A stretch of 64,000 nt of DNA from Metabacillus kandeliae (lineage in GTDB: Bacteria; Bacillota; Bacilli; Bacillales; Bacillaceae), in NCBI RefSeq assembly GCF_021166585.1, contig NZ_JAJOZE010000001.1, positions 700,062 to 764,061 of the forward strand. The letters are read 5' to 3'. Below are positions 1 to 7,488 of the stretch, piece by piece. How positions within the stretch are numbered: the stretch's first letter is position 1; every line of letters starts with the position of its first letter. The position numbers were made by a program, and so were the translations under genes. The notes beneath the pieces are model-generated. The model did no database searches. It was not told the DNA's origin and worked only from the letters and a program-made list of their open reading frames with translations.

Positions 1-20
1 GGCCGGCTTTTTTGCCGGCT
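1..20. other. GC-rich hairpin at the window edge
   Basis: The self-complementary hexamer GCCGGC occurs twice around a T6 loop, so the first 20 bases can fold into a hairpin. It probably belongs to the terminator of a gene outside the window. No T-tract follows on the plus strand, so its direction cannot be decided. Bases 21-100 hold no gene that I can see. Confidence 0.3.
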
Positions 21-102
21 AAAAGCAGACTTTTTGCGCTTTATCAGGAAAAAACAGCTCCTTCTATCCGTGGAGCTTATTTAAAATAAGCTGTAGAACA
101 GT

Positions 103-135
103 AAAAAACCCGGTTTCCAAAAAGGAAACCGGGTC
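103..135 (-). terminator. Terminator of the 6S RNA
   Basis: A perfect 10-bp stem (109-118 with 124-133) with a five-base loop is followed on the minus strand by a run of six T. It ends the 6S RNA transcript. Confidence 0.85.
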
Positions 136-139
136 TCAA

Positions 140-345
140 TAGAAAAATTAGTCAGCCGCATTTGCCGTAATCAAATATAAGAAAGTTTTAAACCACCACT
201 TCTCAAAGTGGGTGTTCGCAGAAACGGCAGATGTATGTCCTCCTTGTCTTGTAGACAGAGGCTTGTCATCCTCGCTTCAATCTAAAACTCCCTATTACAG
301 CTTAAAGGTTAAAACTTTATTATCCATACGTACAATGCAGCCAGT
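140..345 (-). ncRNA. bsrB: 6S RNA, 6S-2 type
   Basis: 6S RNA binds the SigA RNA polymerase holoenzyme by mimicking an open promoter and lowers its activity in stationary phase; polymerase can copy a short pRNA from it. Seen here: the transcript ends pair with each other (about 326-342 with 152-168) to make the closing stem, and the interior contains a bulged region. The plus-strand sequence from 304 reads AAAGGTTAAAACT, which is the pRNA of B. subtilis 6S-2 RNA as I remember it, so the template lies at 304-316. A further helix (307-318 with 183-194) overlaps that template and would have to open or close during pRNA synthesis. The expected length is about 200 nt. The promoter lies inside the 3' end of the upstream hydrolase gene and a strong terminator follows. 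The family is well supported; the 6S-2 subtype rests on my memory of the pRNA. Confidence 0.82.
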
Positions 346-351
346 GATAAT

Positions 352-380
352 ATATTACCTCATCTGGTTTCGGAATGCAA
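352..380 (-). promoter_or_regulatory. SigA promoter of the 6S RNA
   Basis: Minus strand TTGCAT (375-380), a 17-bp spacer, and TAATAT (352-357). Transcription would start near 345. The promoter lies within the last codons of the hydrolase gene at 360-1292. Confidence 0.7.
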
Positions 381-1292
381 CTTATTTTCCTCCTGAATTT
401 CTGAAAGAAATTCATCGAGAATCCGCTGATATTCTTCGCGGTTTTCAGCGTAGCTCATCGCATGGGAGCCTTTTTCCGCAATGAAAATTTTCTTGGCGCC
501 AAGCTTTTTTTCGTAAAGCAGCCTTGAGGATTCAGAAGGAATATAGTCATCATTTTCACTGTGAATAAAAAGGACAGGATGCTGAATCCGGTCAACAACC
601 TGAATCGGAGATACATCTTTAATCAAATATTTATCGCGAAGCTTTAAAAAGACATTGGCAATCGGCATAACAAGCGCGCCTGGCAGCCTGAATTCCACCT
701 TCAGCCTGTAGGCAAGCTGCCTGCCGAAATCTTCAAAAGGACAGTCAGCTATGTAAAAATCAGCTCCATCTTCAATCATGCCTGCATACAGAAGCGTTGT
801 GACTGCACCCATCGATTCCCCGTGAATGCCGAGTGTCAAATCCTCTCCATACTCTTTTTTCAGCCAGTGTACAACCGACTGCAAATCGAACTTTTCATAA
901 TGGCCGAAGCTTGTTGTTTTTCCTCCGGATTCTCCGTGGCGACGATGGTCATAAATGAGAACATTCCATCCTCTTTTTAAAAAAAGATTCATGTACTTGA
1001 TGGAATTATACCTGCTGACCGTTACACCATGGCAGAGAATGATAAATTGCTTGTTTTGATAAGGAGCGATCAGGCTTCCTTTAATGTCATAGCCAAACGA
1101 AGAAGGTACAGAAACAGGGATTTTCTCAAGCTTGGTAAATTCCTCGTGATTGTAGTGGCCGCCTGCTGTTTCTGTTTCAAGTATTTCCTCATCGGTTTTT
1201 CGTTTAATAAACATCATTTTGCTGGTGAAGAAAAAGCCAACGATTGTTACGTATGAAAGGAAGATCCCTAAAGCAATAAGCAGTTTTTTCAT
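360..1292 (-). CDS. yqkD: Membrane-anchored alpha/beta hydrolase, YqkD-like
   Basis: This 310-residue serine hydrolase has one N-terminal membrane segment (about residues 4-24), so the catalytic domain should sit on the outer face of the membrane. The nucleophile elbow GESMG lies at about residues 158-162, and an aspartate and histidine for the triad are plausible near the C-terminus (SENDD and GSHAM). HGVTVSR is the usual oxyanion-side motif. The substrate is unknown. The start is supported by AAGGAG eight bases upstream of ATG. The assignment as YqkD rests on fold, length and its place before yqkE-yqkF, although here a ketone-body module intervenes. The 6S RNA promoter lies inside its 3' end. 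Confidence 0.75.
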   Translation of the reverse strand: MKKLLIALGIFLSYVTIVGFFFTSKMMFIKRKTDEEILETETAGGHYNHEEFTKLEKIPVSVPSSFGYDIKGSLIAPYQNKQFIILCHGVTVSRYNSIKYMNLFLKRGWNVLIYDHRRHGESGGKTTSFGHYEKFDLQSVVHWLKKEYGEDLTLGIHGESMGAVTTLLYAGMIEDGADFYIADCPFEDFGRQLAYRLKVEFRLPGALVMPIANVFLKLRDKYLIKDVSPIQVVDRIQHPVLFIHSENDDYIPSESSRLLYEKKLGAKKIFIAEKGSHAMSYAENREEYQRILDEFLSEIQEENKLHSETR

Positions 1293-1371
1293 TTGCGGCT
1301 CCTTCCTGCCTTTTTACCGGTATTTTATCATGCTTGCAGGAAAGAAGCAGGCATTTTGATCTGCGGATTCT

Positions 1372-2274
1372 TCAGCTGTTTACCGCATTTTCCCGTAGCT
1401 GAAACTGTCTGCTTGAAATGCTTCTATTAAGAGAGGGCTGAATCAAGAGAAGAGCATCAAGCAGCGGATCAAGCTGAATGCCTGTTTCAATGCCCATTTG
1501 CTCAAGCATGAAGACTGCATCCTCTGTTGCAATATTCCCTGAGGCACCTGGAGCAAACGGACAGCCTCCAAGACCGCCCGCTGAGCTGTCAAAACGGTCA
1601 ATGCCCGCTTGAAGCGCAGCCAGAACATTCGCCAGGCCCATTCCTCTTGTATCATGAAAATGAGCGGTAAGAAGCACATCGCTGAATTCTTCCCTGAGCC
1701 TGCTGAAAAGTGAATAAACCTCATGCGGAGACGCCATTCCAATCGTGTCGGCAACACTTAAATCATCTGCACCCGCACGGACAAATTCACGGCAGATGGC
1801 AGCCGTATCTTTTTCTTCTATTTTGCCCTCATAGGGACAGTAAAATGAGGTCGAAATGCAGGCCCTGATAAAAAGACCCCTGTCCTTTGCCTTTTCCACA
1901 AGCGGAAGAATTCTTGAAAGGCTTTCTTCTGTAGCGGCATTAATATTTTTTTGATTAAATGTACTGCTGACGCCAACGAAAAAAGCGATGCTTGAACAGC
2001 CAGAAGCAACGGCCCGATCAAATCCTTTTTCATTGGGAGCAAGGACGATATTCCGGCTTTCATCAGAGCATGCAGCAATAATTTCGGCCGCGTCGCTCAT
2101 TTGCGGAACCCACTTCGGTGATACAAATGAGGTTAGTTCCATTTCCTTAAATCCAGCTTTTTTCAGCTGCTTAATAAAGCTGATTTTTACTGCTGTATCA
2201 ATCTGAACTTTTTCATTCTGCAGGCCGTCTCTTGGCCCTACTTCAATAAAAGATGCTTTTTTCGGAAATTTCAT
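1372..2274 (-). CDS. mvaB: Hydroxymethylglutaryl-CoA lyase
   Basis: It cleaves HMG-CoA to acetoacetate and acetyl-CoA, the last step of leucine catabolism. Its 300 residues match the bacterial family length. Visible motifs are the TIM-barrel start VGPRDGLQNE (about residues 13-22), a metal site HFHDTRG, and the C-terminal loop GGLGGCPFAPGASGN with the catalytic cysteine. It is transcribed divergently from the thiolase and CoA-transferase genes across a 133-bp gap with a candidate cre site. Together these enzymes would take HMG-CoA or acetoacetate to acetyl-CoA. In B. subtilis the homologue YngG lies in the distant yng cluster, as I recall, so its position here is unusual. Confidence 0.9.
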   Translation of the reverse strand: MKFPKKASFIEVGPRDGLQNEKVQIDTAVKISFIKQLKKAGFKEMELTSFVSPKWVPQMSDAAEIIAACSDESRNIVLAPNEKGFDRAVASGCSSIAFFVGVSSTFNQKNINAATEESLSRILPLVEKAKDRGLFIRACISTSFYCPYEGKIEEKDTAAICREFVRAGADDLSVADTIGMASPHEVYSLFSRLREEFSDVLLTAHFHDTRGMGLANVLAALQAGIDRFDSSAGGLGGCPFAPGASGNIATEDAVFMLEQMGIETGIQLDPLLDALLLIQPSLNRSISSRQFQLRENAVNS

Positions 2275-2296
2275 GCGCCCACCATCCTATTTTTTG

Positions 2297-2310
2297 TGAA
2301 AGGGTTTACA
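2297..2310. promoter_or_regulatory. Candidate CcpA cre site between mvaB and the thiolase gene
   Basis: TGAAAGGGTTTACA matches the cre consensus TGWAANCGNTNWCA at 13 of 14 positions on either strand, the fault being at the central CG. It sits in the divergent promoter region and could place both catabolic transcripts under carbon catabolite repression. I see no strong SigA promoter here, so its position relative to a start site is unknown. Confidence 0.5.
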
Positions 2311-2407
2311 TATTGATATTTTAGTAGGAAAATAAGAGGGAGTGCAACACTATTTTGAATACTTTAAATTTTGCGCCGCATTTAATCGCAAAGGGGGAGC
2401 AGATGAC

Positions 2408-3595
2408 ATGTATGCAAGAGAAATCGTCATTGTGAGCGCAGTTAGAACAGCAGTCGGGAACTTTGGAGGAGCATTGAAAACCATTTCAGCTCCAGAACTC
2501 GGCGCCATCGCCATAAAAGAAGCTCTAAAAAGAGCCGGCATTGAGGGAAATCAAGTATCAGAAGTCATCATGGGAAATGTGCTGCAGGCAGGACTTGGAC
2601 AGAATCCTGCGAGACAGGCGTCCATTCAGGCAGGCATTCCTGAAGAATGTCCTTCTATGACCATAAATAAAGTATGCGGCTCTGGTCTGAAAGCAGTTCA
2701 CCTTGCTGTTCAGGCAATTTTAGCAGGTGATGCTGAAATCGTTGTAGCCGGAGGAATGGAAAATATGAGCCAGGCTCCATATCTGCTGAAAGGGGCAAGA
2801 GACGGCTTAAGAATGGGCGATCAAGCCTTGATTGACAGCATGACATCTGATGGTCTTACATGTGCCTTTAATCAGTACCACATGGGGGTTACCGCAGAAA
2901 ATCTCGCGGAGAAGTACAGCATTTCACGGGAAGAGCAGGATGAATTTGCTGCAGAAAGCCAAAGAAGAGCGCAAAAAGCAATAGAAGAAGGCAAGTTTAA
3001 AGAAGAAATCGTTCCAGTGAGCATCCCGCAGCGAAAAGGGGAGCCAGTCCTGTTTGATACAGACGAATTTCCGCGCGCAGGCTCTAATGCCGAAAAGCTG
3101 TCAAAGCTTCGTCCGGCATTTAAAAAAGATGGAACCGTTACAGCAGGAAACGCCTCCGGGATCAATGACGGAGCTGCCGCACTGGTAGTTATGCCGAAGG
3201 AAAAGGCAGAGGAGCTCGGCCTAAAGCCGCTTGTCCGCATTATCGCGAACGGCAATGCAGGGGTTGACCCGGCCATCATGGGCATCGGGCCTGTTAAAGC
3301 GATCCGGAATGCTTTGAAAAAAGCGGAAATGGAATTAAATGAAATAGAACTGATAGAAGCAAACGAAGCCTTTGCTTCCCAGACAATCGCAGTAGACCGC
3401 GAGCTGCATTTGAATCAGGACATTTTAAATGTAAACGGCGGAGCCATAGCGCTCGGTCATCCAATCGGCGCCAGCGGTGCAAGAATACTCGTTTCTTTGA
3501 TTCATGAAATGAAGCGGAGAGAAGTGAAAATGGGGCTTGCCGCGCTTTGCATCGGCGGCGGACAGGGCGTTGCAACGATCGTTGAAAGCATCTGA
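2408..3595 (+). CDS. Acetyl-CoA C-acetyltransferase (thiolase)
   Basis: This degradative or biosynthetic thiolase interconverts two acetyl-CoA with acetoacetyl-CoA. Its 395 residues are the standard length. The acyl-accepting cysteine is Cys90 in NKVCGSG; the base motifs [10 protein letters not shown] and CIGGGQG lie near the C-terminus. I start it at ATG 2408, where AAAGGGGGAG lies nine bases upstream; an earlier GTG at 2342 would add 22 residues unlike the family. Twenty bases after its stop the CoA-transferase A gene begins, so the three genes look like one operon that activates acetoacetate and cleaves it to acetyl-CoA. Sub-family names such as mmgA or atoB cannot be chosen from sequence alone. 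Confidence 0.9.
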   Translation: MYAREIVIVSAVRTAVGNFGGALKTISAPELGAIAIKEALKRAGIEGNQVSEVIMGNVLQAGLGQNPARQASIQAGIPEECPSMTINKVCGSGLKAVHLAVQAILAGDAEIVVAGGMENMSQAPYLLKGARDGLRMGDQALIDSMTSDGLTCAFNQYHMGVTAENLAEKYSISREEQDEFAAESQRRAQKAIEEGKFKEEIVPVSIPQRKGEPVLFDTDEFPRAGSNAEKLSKLRPAFKKDGTVTAGNASGINDGAAALVVMPKEKAEELGLKPLVRIIANGNAGVDPAIMGIGPVKAIRNALKKAEMELNEIELIEANEAFASQTIAVDRELHLNQDILNVNGGAIALGHPIGASGARILVSLIHEMKRREVKMGLAALCIGGGQGVATIVESI

Positions 3596-3615
3596 CTAAA
3601 ACAGGGGGAAAGAGG

Positions 3616-4311
3616 ATGAAACAAATCATAGGATCTTTTCAGGAAGCGGTTAAAGACATTGGGGATGGCTCCACACTGATGGTAGGCGGATTCGGCCTTT
3701 GCGGCATTCCGGAAAACCTCATTTTGGCGCTTGCTGAAGCAGGAACAAAGGATTTAACCATCATTTCAAACAATTGCGGTGTAGATGACTGGGGTCTCGG
3801 TCTGCTTTTGAAAAACAAGCAGATTAAAAAAATGATCAGCTCTTATGTAGGCGAAAACAAGGAATTTGAACGCCAGGTGCTGTCAGGGGAGCTAGAGGTG
3901 GAACTTGTCCCGCAAGGAACACTGGCTGAGAGAGTTCGTGCAGGAGGGGCGGGAATACCGGCATTTTACACACCTGCAGGCTTCGGCACGCCGATTGCAG
4001 AAGGCAAGGAAACAAGAAACTTCAACGGCAAAGATTACGTCCTTGAGGAAGCGCTTACCGCTGACTTTACTCTTATCAGAGGATACAGGGCAGACAAAAT
4101 GGGAAATGTGGTTTACAACCTGACTGCCCAGAATTTTAGTCCAATGATGGCAGCTGCTGGAAAAGTAACGATCGCAGAGGTGGAAGAACTAGTGGAAGCA
4201 GGAGAACTTGATGCGAACACGATACATACTCCTGGTATATATGTTCAAAAGCTGATCGTTGGCGAGCAGGAAAAAAGAATTGAACGGCTGACCGTTCAAA
4301 AAACGGGGTGA
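3616..4311 (+). CDS. scoA: 3-oxoacid CoA-transferase, subunit A
   Basis: The alpha subunit of a succinyl-CoA:3-ketoacid (acetoacetate) CoA-transferase, 231 residues. The N-terminal glycine-rich [14 protein letters not shown] (about residues 23-36) is the CoA-transferase family 1 signature. It pairs with the next gene, four bases downstream, which carries the catalytic glutamate. Substrate choice between succinyl-CoA and acetyl-CoA as donor cannot be read here. The neighbours thiolase and HMG-CoA lyase support acetoacetate as the acceptor. The ribosome binding site GGGGAAAGAGG precedes ATG. Confidence 0.88.
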   Translation: MKQIIGSFQEAVKDIGDGSTLMVGGFGLCGIPENLILALAEAGTKDLTIISNNCGVDDWGLGLLLKNKQIKKMISSYVGENKEFERQVLSGELEVELVPQGTLAERVRAGGAGIPAFYTPAGFGTPIAEGKETRNFNGKDYVLEEALTADFTLIRGYRADKMGNVVYNLTAQNFSPMMAAAGKVTIAEVEELVEAGELDANTIHTPGIYVQKLIVGEQEKRIERLTVQKTG

Positions 4312-4315
4312 TCAT

Positions 4316-4990
4316 ATGGCAGTGATTGAAGAAAAAGCAAAAGTGAGAGAGCGTATCGCAAGACGTGCCGAAAAAGAAATCAAAGATGGCTACTACGTCA
4401 ACCTTGGCATTGGAATGCCGACGTTAGTGGCTAACTATATTCAGGATAATAAAGAGGTTGTGCTGCAGTCTGAAAACGGACTGCTCGGGATTGGGCCATA
4501 TCCGATAGAAGGCGAAGAAGATCCTGATTTAATCAATGCCGGAAAGGAAACCGTAACGGCCATCAAGGGAGCGGCCTATTTCAGCAGTGCCGAATCCTTT
4601 GCGATGATTCGCGGAGGGCATGTGGATTTAGCGATTCTCGGCGGGATGGAAGTGTCAGAAACGGGAGACCTTGCGAACTGGATGATACCGGGAAAAATGA
4701 TTAAAGGAATGGGCGGCGCCATGGATTTGGTGCATGGAGCGCAAAGAATTATCGTCATTATGGAGCATGTGAACAGAAGCGGCGAGCCAAAAATCCTGAA
4801 AAAATGCTCGCTTCCTTTGACCGGAACAGGAGTCGTGACGCGCATTATCACTGACAGAGCGGTAATTGATGTTACAGAAGATGGCCTTAAGCTTGTTGAA
4901 ACAGCAAAAGGTTTCACAGCAGAAGATATCCAAAATTCCACAGAACCTGATTTAATTATTTCTGATGACGTGCAGCTTGAAGCATTTTAA
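4316..4990 (+). CDS. scoB: 3-oxoacid CoA-transferase, subunit B
   Basis: The beta subunit of the acetoacetate CoA-transferase, 224 residues. The catalytic glutamate is in [10 protein letters not shown] (about residues 58-67), which forms the glutamyl-CoA intermediate. It follows subunit A by four bases, which suggests translational coupling and equal stoichiometry. A strong terminator follows directly, so it is the last gene of the thiolase operon. Confidence 0.9.
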   Translation: MAVIEEKAKVRERIARRAEKEIKDGYYVNLGIGMPTLVANYIQDNKEVVLQSENGLLGIGPYPIEGEEDPDLINAGKETVTAIKGAAYFSSAESFAMIRGGHVDLAILGGMEVSETGDLANWMIPGKMIKGMGGAMDLVHGAQRIIVIMEHVNRSGEPKILKKCSLPLTGTGVVTRIITDRAVIDVTEDGLKLVETAKGFTAEDIQNSTEPDLIISDDVQLEAF

Positions 4991-4993
4991 TAT

Positions 4994-5022
4994 AAACGGG
5001 GAGCCCGGGCTTCCCGTTTTTT
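4994..5022 (+). terminator. Terminator of the thiolase/CoA-transferase operon
   Basis: AACGGG plus an inner GAGCC pair with GGCTT plus CCCGTT, followed by a T-rich tail. It starts a few bases after the scoB stop codon. Confidence 0.85.
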
Positions 5023-5065
5023 ATATGTTTTTAGTATAATGATTAGATAGTGGAGGGGTGCAGTC

Positions 5066-5293
5066 ATGAAACCTAAAAAACAAGAAAAAGAGACCATACT
5101 GAAAGACTATCTCAACCAGGATCTCTTAAAAAAGCTACAGTCAATGAAAACTGATTTAAAGACAGAAGAAGCACAAAAGGAAGAAGCAGCACGGCAGGCA
5201 AAGCTGAAGGAGCTCAAAGAGCGCGAGAAGAATAAAAGCTTTGAAGAGCTGCTGAATGAGAGCGATATGAACTGGAAGAAGTTTAAGCAGTGA
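5066..5293 (+). CDS. yqkE: YqkE-like small charged protein
   Basis: A 75-residue, lysine- and glutamate-rich protein with no membrane segment or signal peptide. Residues about 25-60 look like one long charged helix, possibly a coiled coil. It resembles B. subtilis YqkE (a small domain of unknown function) in length, composition and place beside yqkF. The ribosome binding site is GGAGGGG. No function is known to me. A 20-bp periodic array begins a few bases after its stop codon. Confidence 0.75.
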   Translation: MKPKKQEKETILKDYLNQDLLKKLQSMKTDLKTEEAQKEEAARQAKLKELKEREKNKSFEELLNESDMNWKKFKQ

Positions 5294-5300
5294 ATCTGTG

Positions 5301-5420
5301 AAGTACGAGCGGCCGCGCCTAGGCAGGAGGAGCCGTTTATAAAGAGTGCAGCCAGCACGTAAACAGCAGAAGCCGCTCATGAAAATTGAAATCCGAGCAT
5401 AAACAGGAAGAGTCAATAAA
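5301..5420. repeat. Imperfect 20-bp tandem array, six units
   Basis: When cut every 20 bases from 5301, six segments align: the best share AAACAG-GA-GCCG--CAT, with unit 4 (5361-5380) closest to a consensus and units 2, 3, 5 and 6 diverged. T falls at 5340, 5360, 5380 and 5400, each followed by A or GAA. Nothing indicates a gene or a terminator. It fills the gap between yqkE and the dispersed repeat at 5453. Confidence 0.5.
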
Positions 5421-5452
5421 TAATATTTAACAAACAGGCATCATTTTATATA

Positions 5453-5641
5453 AGACTGTGTTAAAGAAGAAAGTTGATTTTCCACACCTGTTGATTGGAG
5501 TGGCAGGCGGGAGACTCCTGCGGGAGCAGCGGGACAGGTGAGACCCCACAGGCGCCAAAGGGGCCTGAGGAGGCTCACCGCCCGCCCCGCGGAAAGCGGA
5601 CGCCTGAAACGGAAATCAACAGCAAAATTTAATAGACCCTG
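5453..5641. repeat. Dispersed intergenic repeat, copy 1
   Basis: About 190 bp beginning TGTGTTAAAGAAGAAAG and ending AATAGACCCT. It has a GC-rich centre with GGCGGGAGACTCCTGCGGGA, much richer than its surroundings. The ends are imperfect inverted repeats (TTAAA and GTTGATTT on the left pair with AAATCAAC and TTTAA on the right). Related copies lie at 15411 and 59012. It has no coding capacity, so a non-autonomous, MITE-like element is a fair guess. Confidence 0.85.
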
Positions 5642-5642
5642 T

Positions 5643-5680
5643 AAAAAAAAGAGCGCCCCAAAACATAGGTTTTGGGGCAC
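5643..5680 (-). terminator. Terminator of yqkF
   Basis: Nine-bp stem CCCCAAAAC/GTTTTGGGG (5656-5664 with 5669-5677), followed on the minus strand by eight T. Confidence 0.9.
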
Positions 5681-5731
5681 TTCTGTTTGAAAATCGCTTC
5701 TATTACCATGTATTTTGCTTAATAAGCCATG

Positions 5732-6655
5732 TCAAGAGGACCGGTGGGTTTCATAAATCTCTGCTTTCGAAGCTTTTTGCAATGCTTCGTATTCTTCTGC
5801 AAAAAGCGGTTCCGCTTCGGCAGCGCGGCAGTTTTCAAGCAGCTGCTCTTTTTTGCTGGCGCCGGGAACTAACGCGCCGACTGTATGATCATATAAACAA
5901 TACTGCACAGCTGTTTCTGTCAATGTATGCCGCGGAGCAGCATCCTTCAATGAGGTGCGCACCTGCTTCAATTCTTCATAGGAGTAGGAGAGGTAGCCTT
6001 TCTCTTTTACCGATTCAGAGGCTGATTCAACCGGACGTTCTGTTAAGAGCCCTTTCGCCATTGGGCCTCTTGCAATAACGCTGACATCTCTTTCCTTTAT
6101 AAGCGGAAACCATTCTTCAGGTCTTCGGTCAAGAAGGCTGTACTGCATCATGATTGAAACAATGGAGGATTTCTCTAAGTACTTCATCATCACATTCGGC
6201 CTGATGGAAGAAATGCCGTACCAGCGGATGAGACCTTCTGTTTTCAGCTCTTCGAATGCTTCAATGGTTTCATCAATCGGATCATCAATTGTTCCGCCGT
6301 GCAGCTGATATAAATCTATGTAGTCTGTACCAAGCCGGCGCAGGCTCTCTTTAACCGCTTCTTTTATATAAGCTTTTGAAGGATCCCAGTACCAGCTTTC
6401 TTTTCCTTTTTCCCAATGGTTGCCGGCCTTTGTCGCCAGTATCATTTCTTCTCTGCGGCCTTTCAGCGCCTTACCGACAAATTCCTCGTTTAACCCATAG
6501 TCATAAAGGTCAGCCGTATCAAAGTAATTGATTCCCCTGTGAATCGCCTCATCAATAATCGATTTGGCCTGGGCTTCCTCAGTGCCGAGCGACATGCAGC
6601 CGAGGCCGATTTCACTCACATATAAATCAGAGTGTCCGAGCTTGCGCTTTTTCAT
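5732..6655 (-). CDS. yqkF: Aldo/keto reductase, YqkF-like
   Basis: An NADPH-dependent reductase of carbonyl compounds, 307 residues with the AKR TIM barrel. The catalytic tetrad is visible: Asp and Tyr in DTADLYDYG, Lys in LATKAGN, and His in YQLHGG. The start ATG at 6655 has GGGGGAG ahead of it and gives the family N-terminus MKKRKLGHSDL; an upstream start would add 39 residues from the promoter region. Its position between yqkE and nudF is as in B. subtilis. The physiological substrate is unknown. Confidence 0.85.
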   Translation of the reverse strand: MKKRKLGHSDLYVSEIGLGCMSLGTEEAQAKSIIDEAIHRGINYFDTADLYDYGLNEEFVGKALKGRREEMILATKAGNHWEKGKESWYWDPSKAYIKEAVKESLRRLGTDYIDLYQLHGGTIDDPIDETIEAFEELKTEGLIRWYGISSIRPNVMMKYLEKSSIVSIMMQYSLLDRRPEEWFPLIKERDVSVIARGPMAKGLLTERPVESASESVKEKGYLSYSYEELKQVRTSLKDAAPRHTLTETAVQYCLYDHTVGALVPGASKKEQLLENCRAAEAEPLFAEEYEALQKASKAEIYETHRSS

Positions 6656-6719
6656 AATTCTCCCCCTTATATCAGGCTCTCCATTTGACAGTAGTATAAG
6701 AGAGAGGAAAAAGCAAACC

Positions 6720-6848
6720 TCATGGCTGGCGGTCGTTAATCCAGTCCTGAAGGAGAGCGTACTGTCTTGCATACTCTTTTAATTTCGCCCTGATTTCCCA
6801 TGCTTTCCCGACAAGTACAATCCGGTTTTCAAAACGGCAGATTTTCAT
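6720..6848 (-). CDS. mciZ: MciZ, mother-cell inhibitor of FtsZ
   Basis: A 42-residue peptide that in B. subtilis binds FtsZ and stops Z-ring assembly in the mother cell during sporulation. The central block VLVGKAWEIRAKLKEY is, to my memory, identical to the 40-residue B. subtilis protein, and the C-terminal DWI is kept. It lies between yqkF and nudF as there. The start is ATG 6848; AGGAG sits 13 bases upstream, in the six-base loop of a TACCA/TGGTA hairpin (6856-6871), which may shorten the effective spacing or gate translation. It is short enough for automatic annotation to miss. Confidence 0.85.
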   Translation of the reverse strand: MKICRFENRIVLVGKAWEIRAKLKEYARQYALLQDWINDRQP

Positions 6849-6889
6849 GAAAGGGTACCAGCTCCTTGGTATGGGAATGATTATGATAG

Positions 6890-6917
6890 AATGTATGAAA
6901 GGAAAGAAATACATAGA
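6890..6917 (-). promoter_or_regulatory. Possible SigE promoter for mciZ
   Basis: Minus strand CATACATT (6890-6897) resembles the SigE -10 box CATACAAT; a weak -35 like TCTATGT lies at 6911-6917 with a 13-bp gap. It lies in the leader of the divergent nudF. B. subtilis mciZ is SigE-dependent, which supports the reading. Confidence 0.35.
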
Positions 6918-6930
6918 ACGAGGAGCTGAA

Positions 6931-7488
6931 ATGATGGATCACTTAAAGGAAAAAGAACTTCATTCCAAGGAAATTTTCTCTGGAAGAATCATTGATCTTT
7001 TTTTACAGGAAGTAGAGCTGCCAAACGGCAAGACAAGCACAAGGGAGATCGTCAAACACCCTGGAGCGGTCGCTGTTATTCCGGTTACAAAAGATAATAA
7101 GATTGTGATGGTGCAGCAGTTCAGAAAACCAATGGAGCGGATTATGGTGGAAATACCGGCAGGAAAGCTCGAAAAAGGAGAACAGCCTGAATATACCGCC
7201 AAAAGGGAACTGGAAGAGGAAACAGGGTATACATGTGATTCTATGGAACATTTGATTTCCTTTTATACGTCCCCGGGATTTGCCGACGAACTGGTTCACT
7301 TATATCTGGCAGAAGATCTTAAAGTGATGGAAACTGAAGCATCGCTTGATGAAGACGAATTTGTAGAAGTAATGGAGGTGACGATTGACGAGGCGCTGCA
7401 GCTGATCAAGGAACAGCGGATTTATGACGCCAAAACGGCGTATGCTGTTCAGTATTTGCAGCTGAAGCAAGCTTTGCAGCAAAAATGA
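6931..7488 (+). CDS. nudF: ADP-ribose pyrophosphatase (Nudix hydrolase)
   Basis: It hydrolyses ADP-ribose to AMP and ribose 5-phosphate. In 185 residues the complete Nudix box G-x5-E-x7-REL-x-EE-x-GY lies at about residues 76-98, with all acidic metal ligands. SPGFADE, which follows the box, is typical of the ADP-ribose group. The start ATG 6931 follows CGAGGAG by about six bases. The stop overlaps the start of the next gene by four bases (ATGA), so the two are co-translated. In B. subtilis the same gene lies beside mciZ. Confidence 0.92.
   Translation: MMDHLKEKELHSKEIFSGRIIDLFLQEVELPNGKTSTREIVKHPGAVAVIPVTKDNKIVMVQQFRKPMERIMVEIPAGKLEKGEQPEYTAKRELEEETGYTCDSMEHLISFYTSPGFADELVHLYLAEDLKVMETEASLDEDEFVEVMEVTIDEALQLIKEQRIYDAKTAYAVQYLQLKQALQQK

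Noticed and set aside
212-484. A 90-codon plus-strand frame
   Set aside because: It lies across the 6S RNA and the end of the hydrolase gene and resembles no protein I know.
5453-5641. Insertion sequence
   Set aside because: Under 200 bp with no transposase frame; kept as a non-autonomous repeat.
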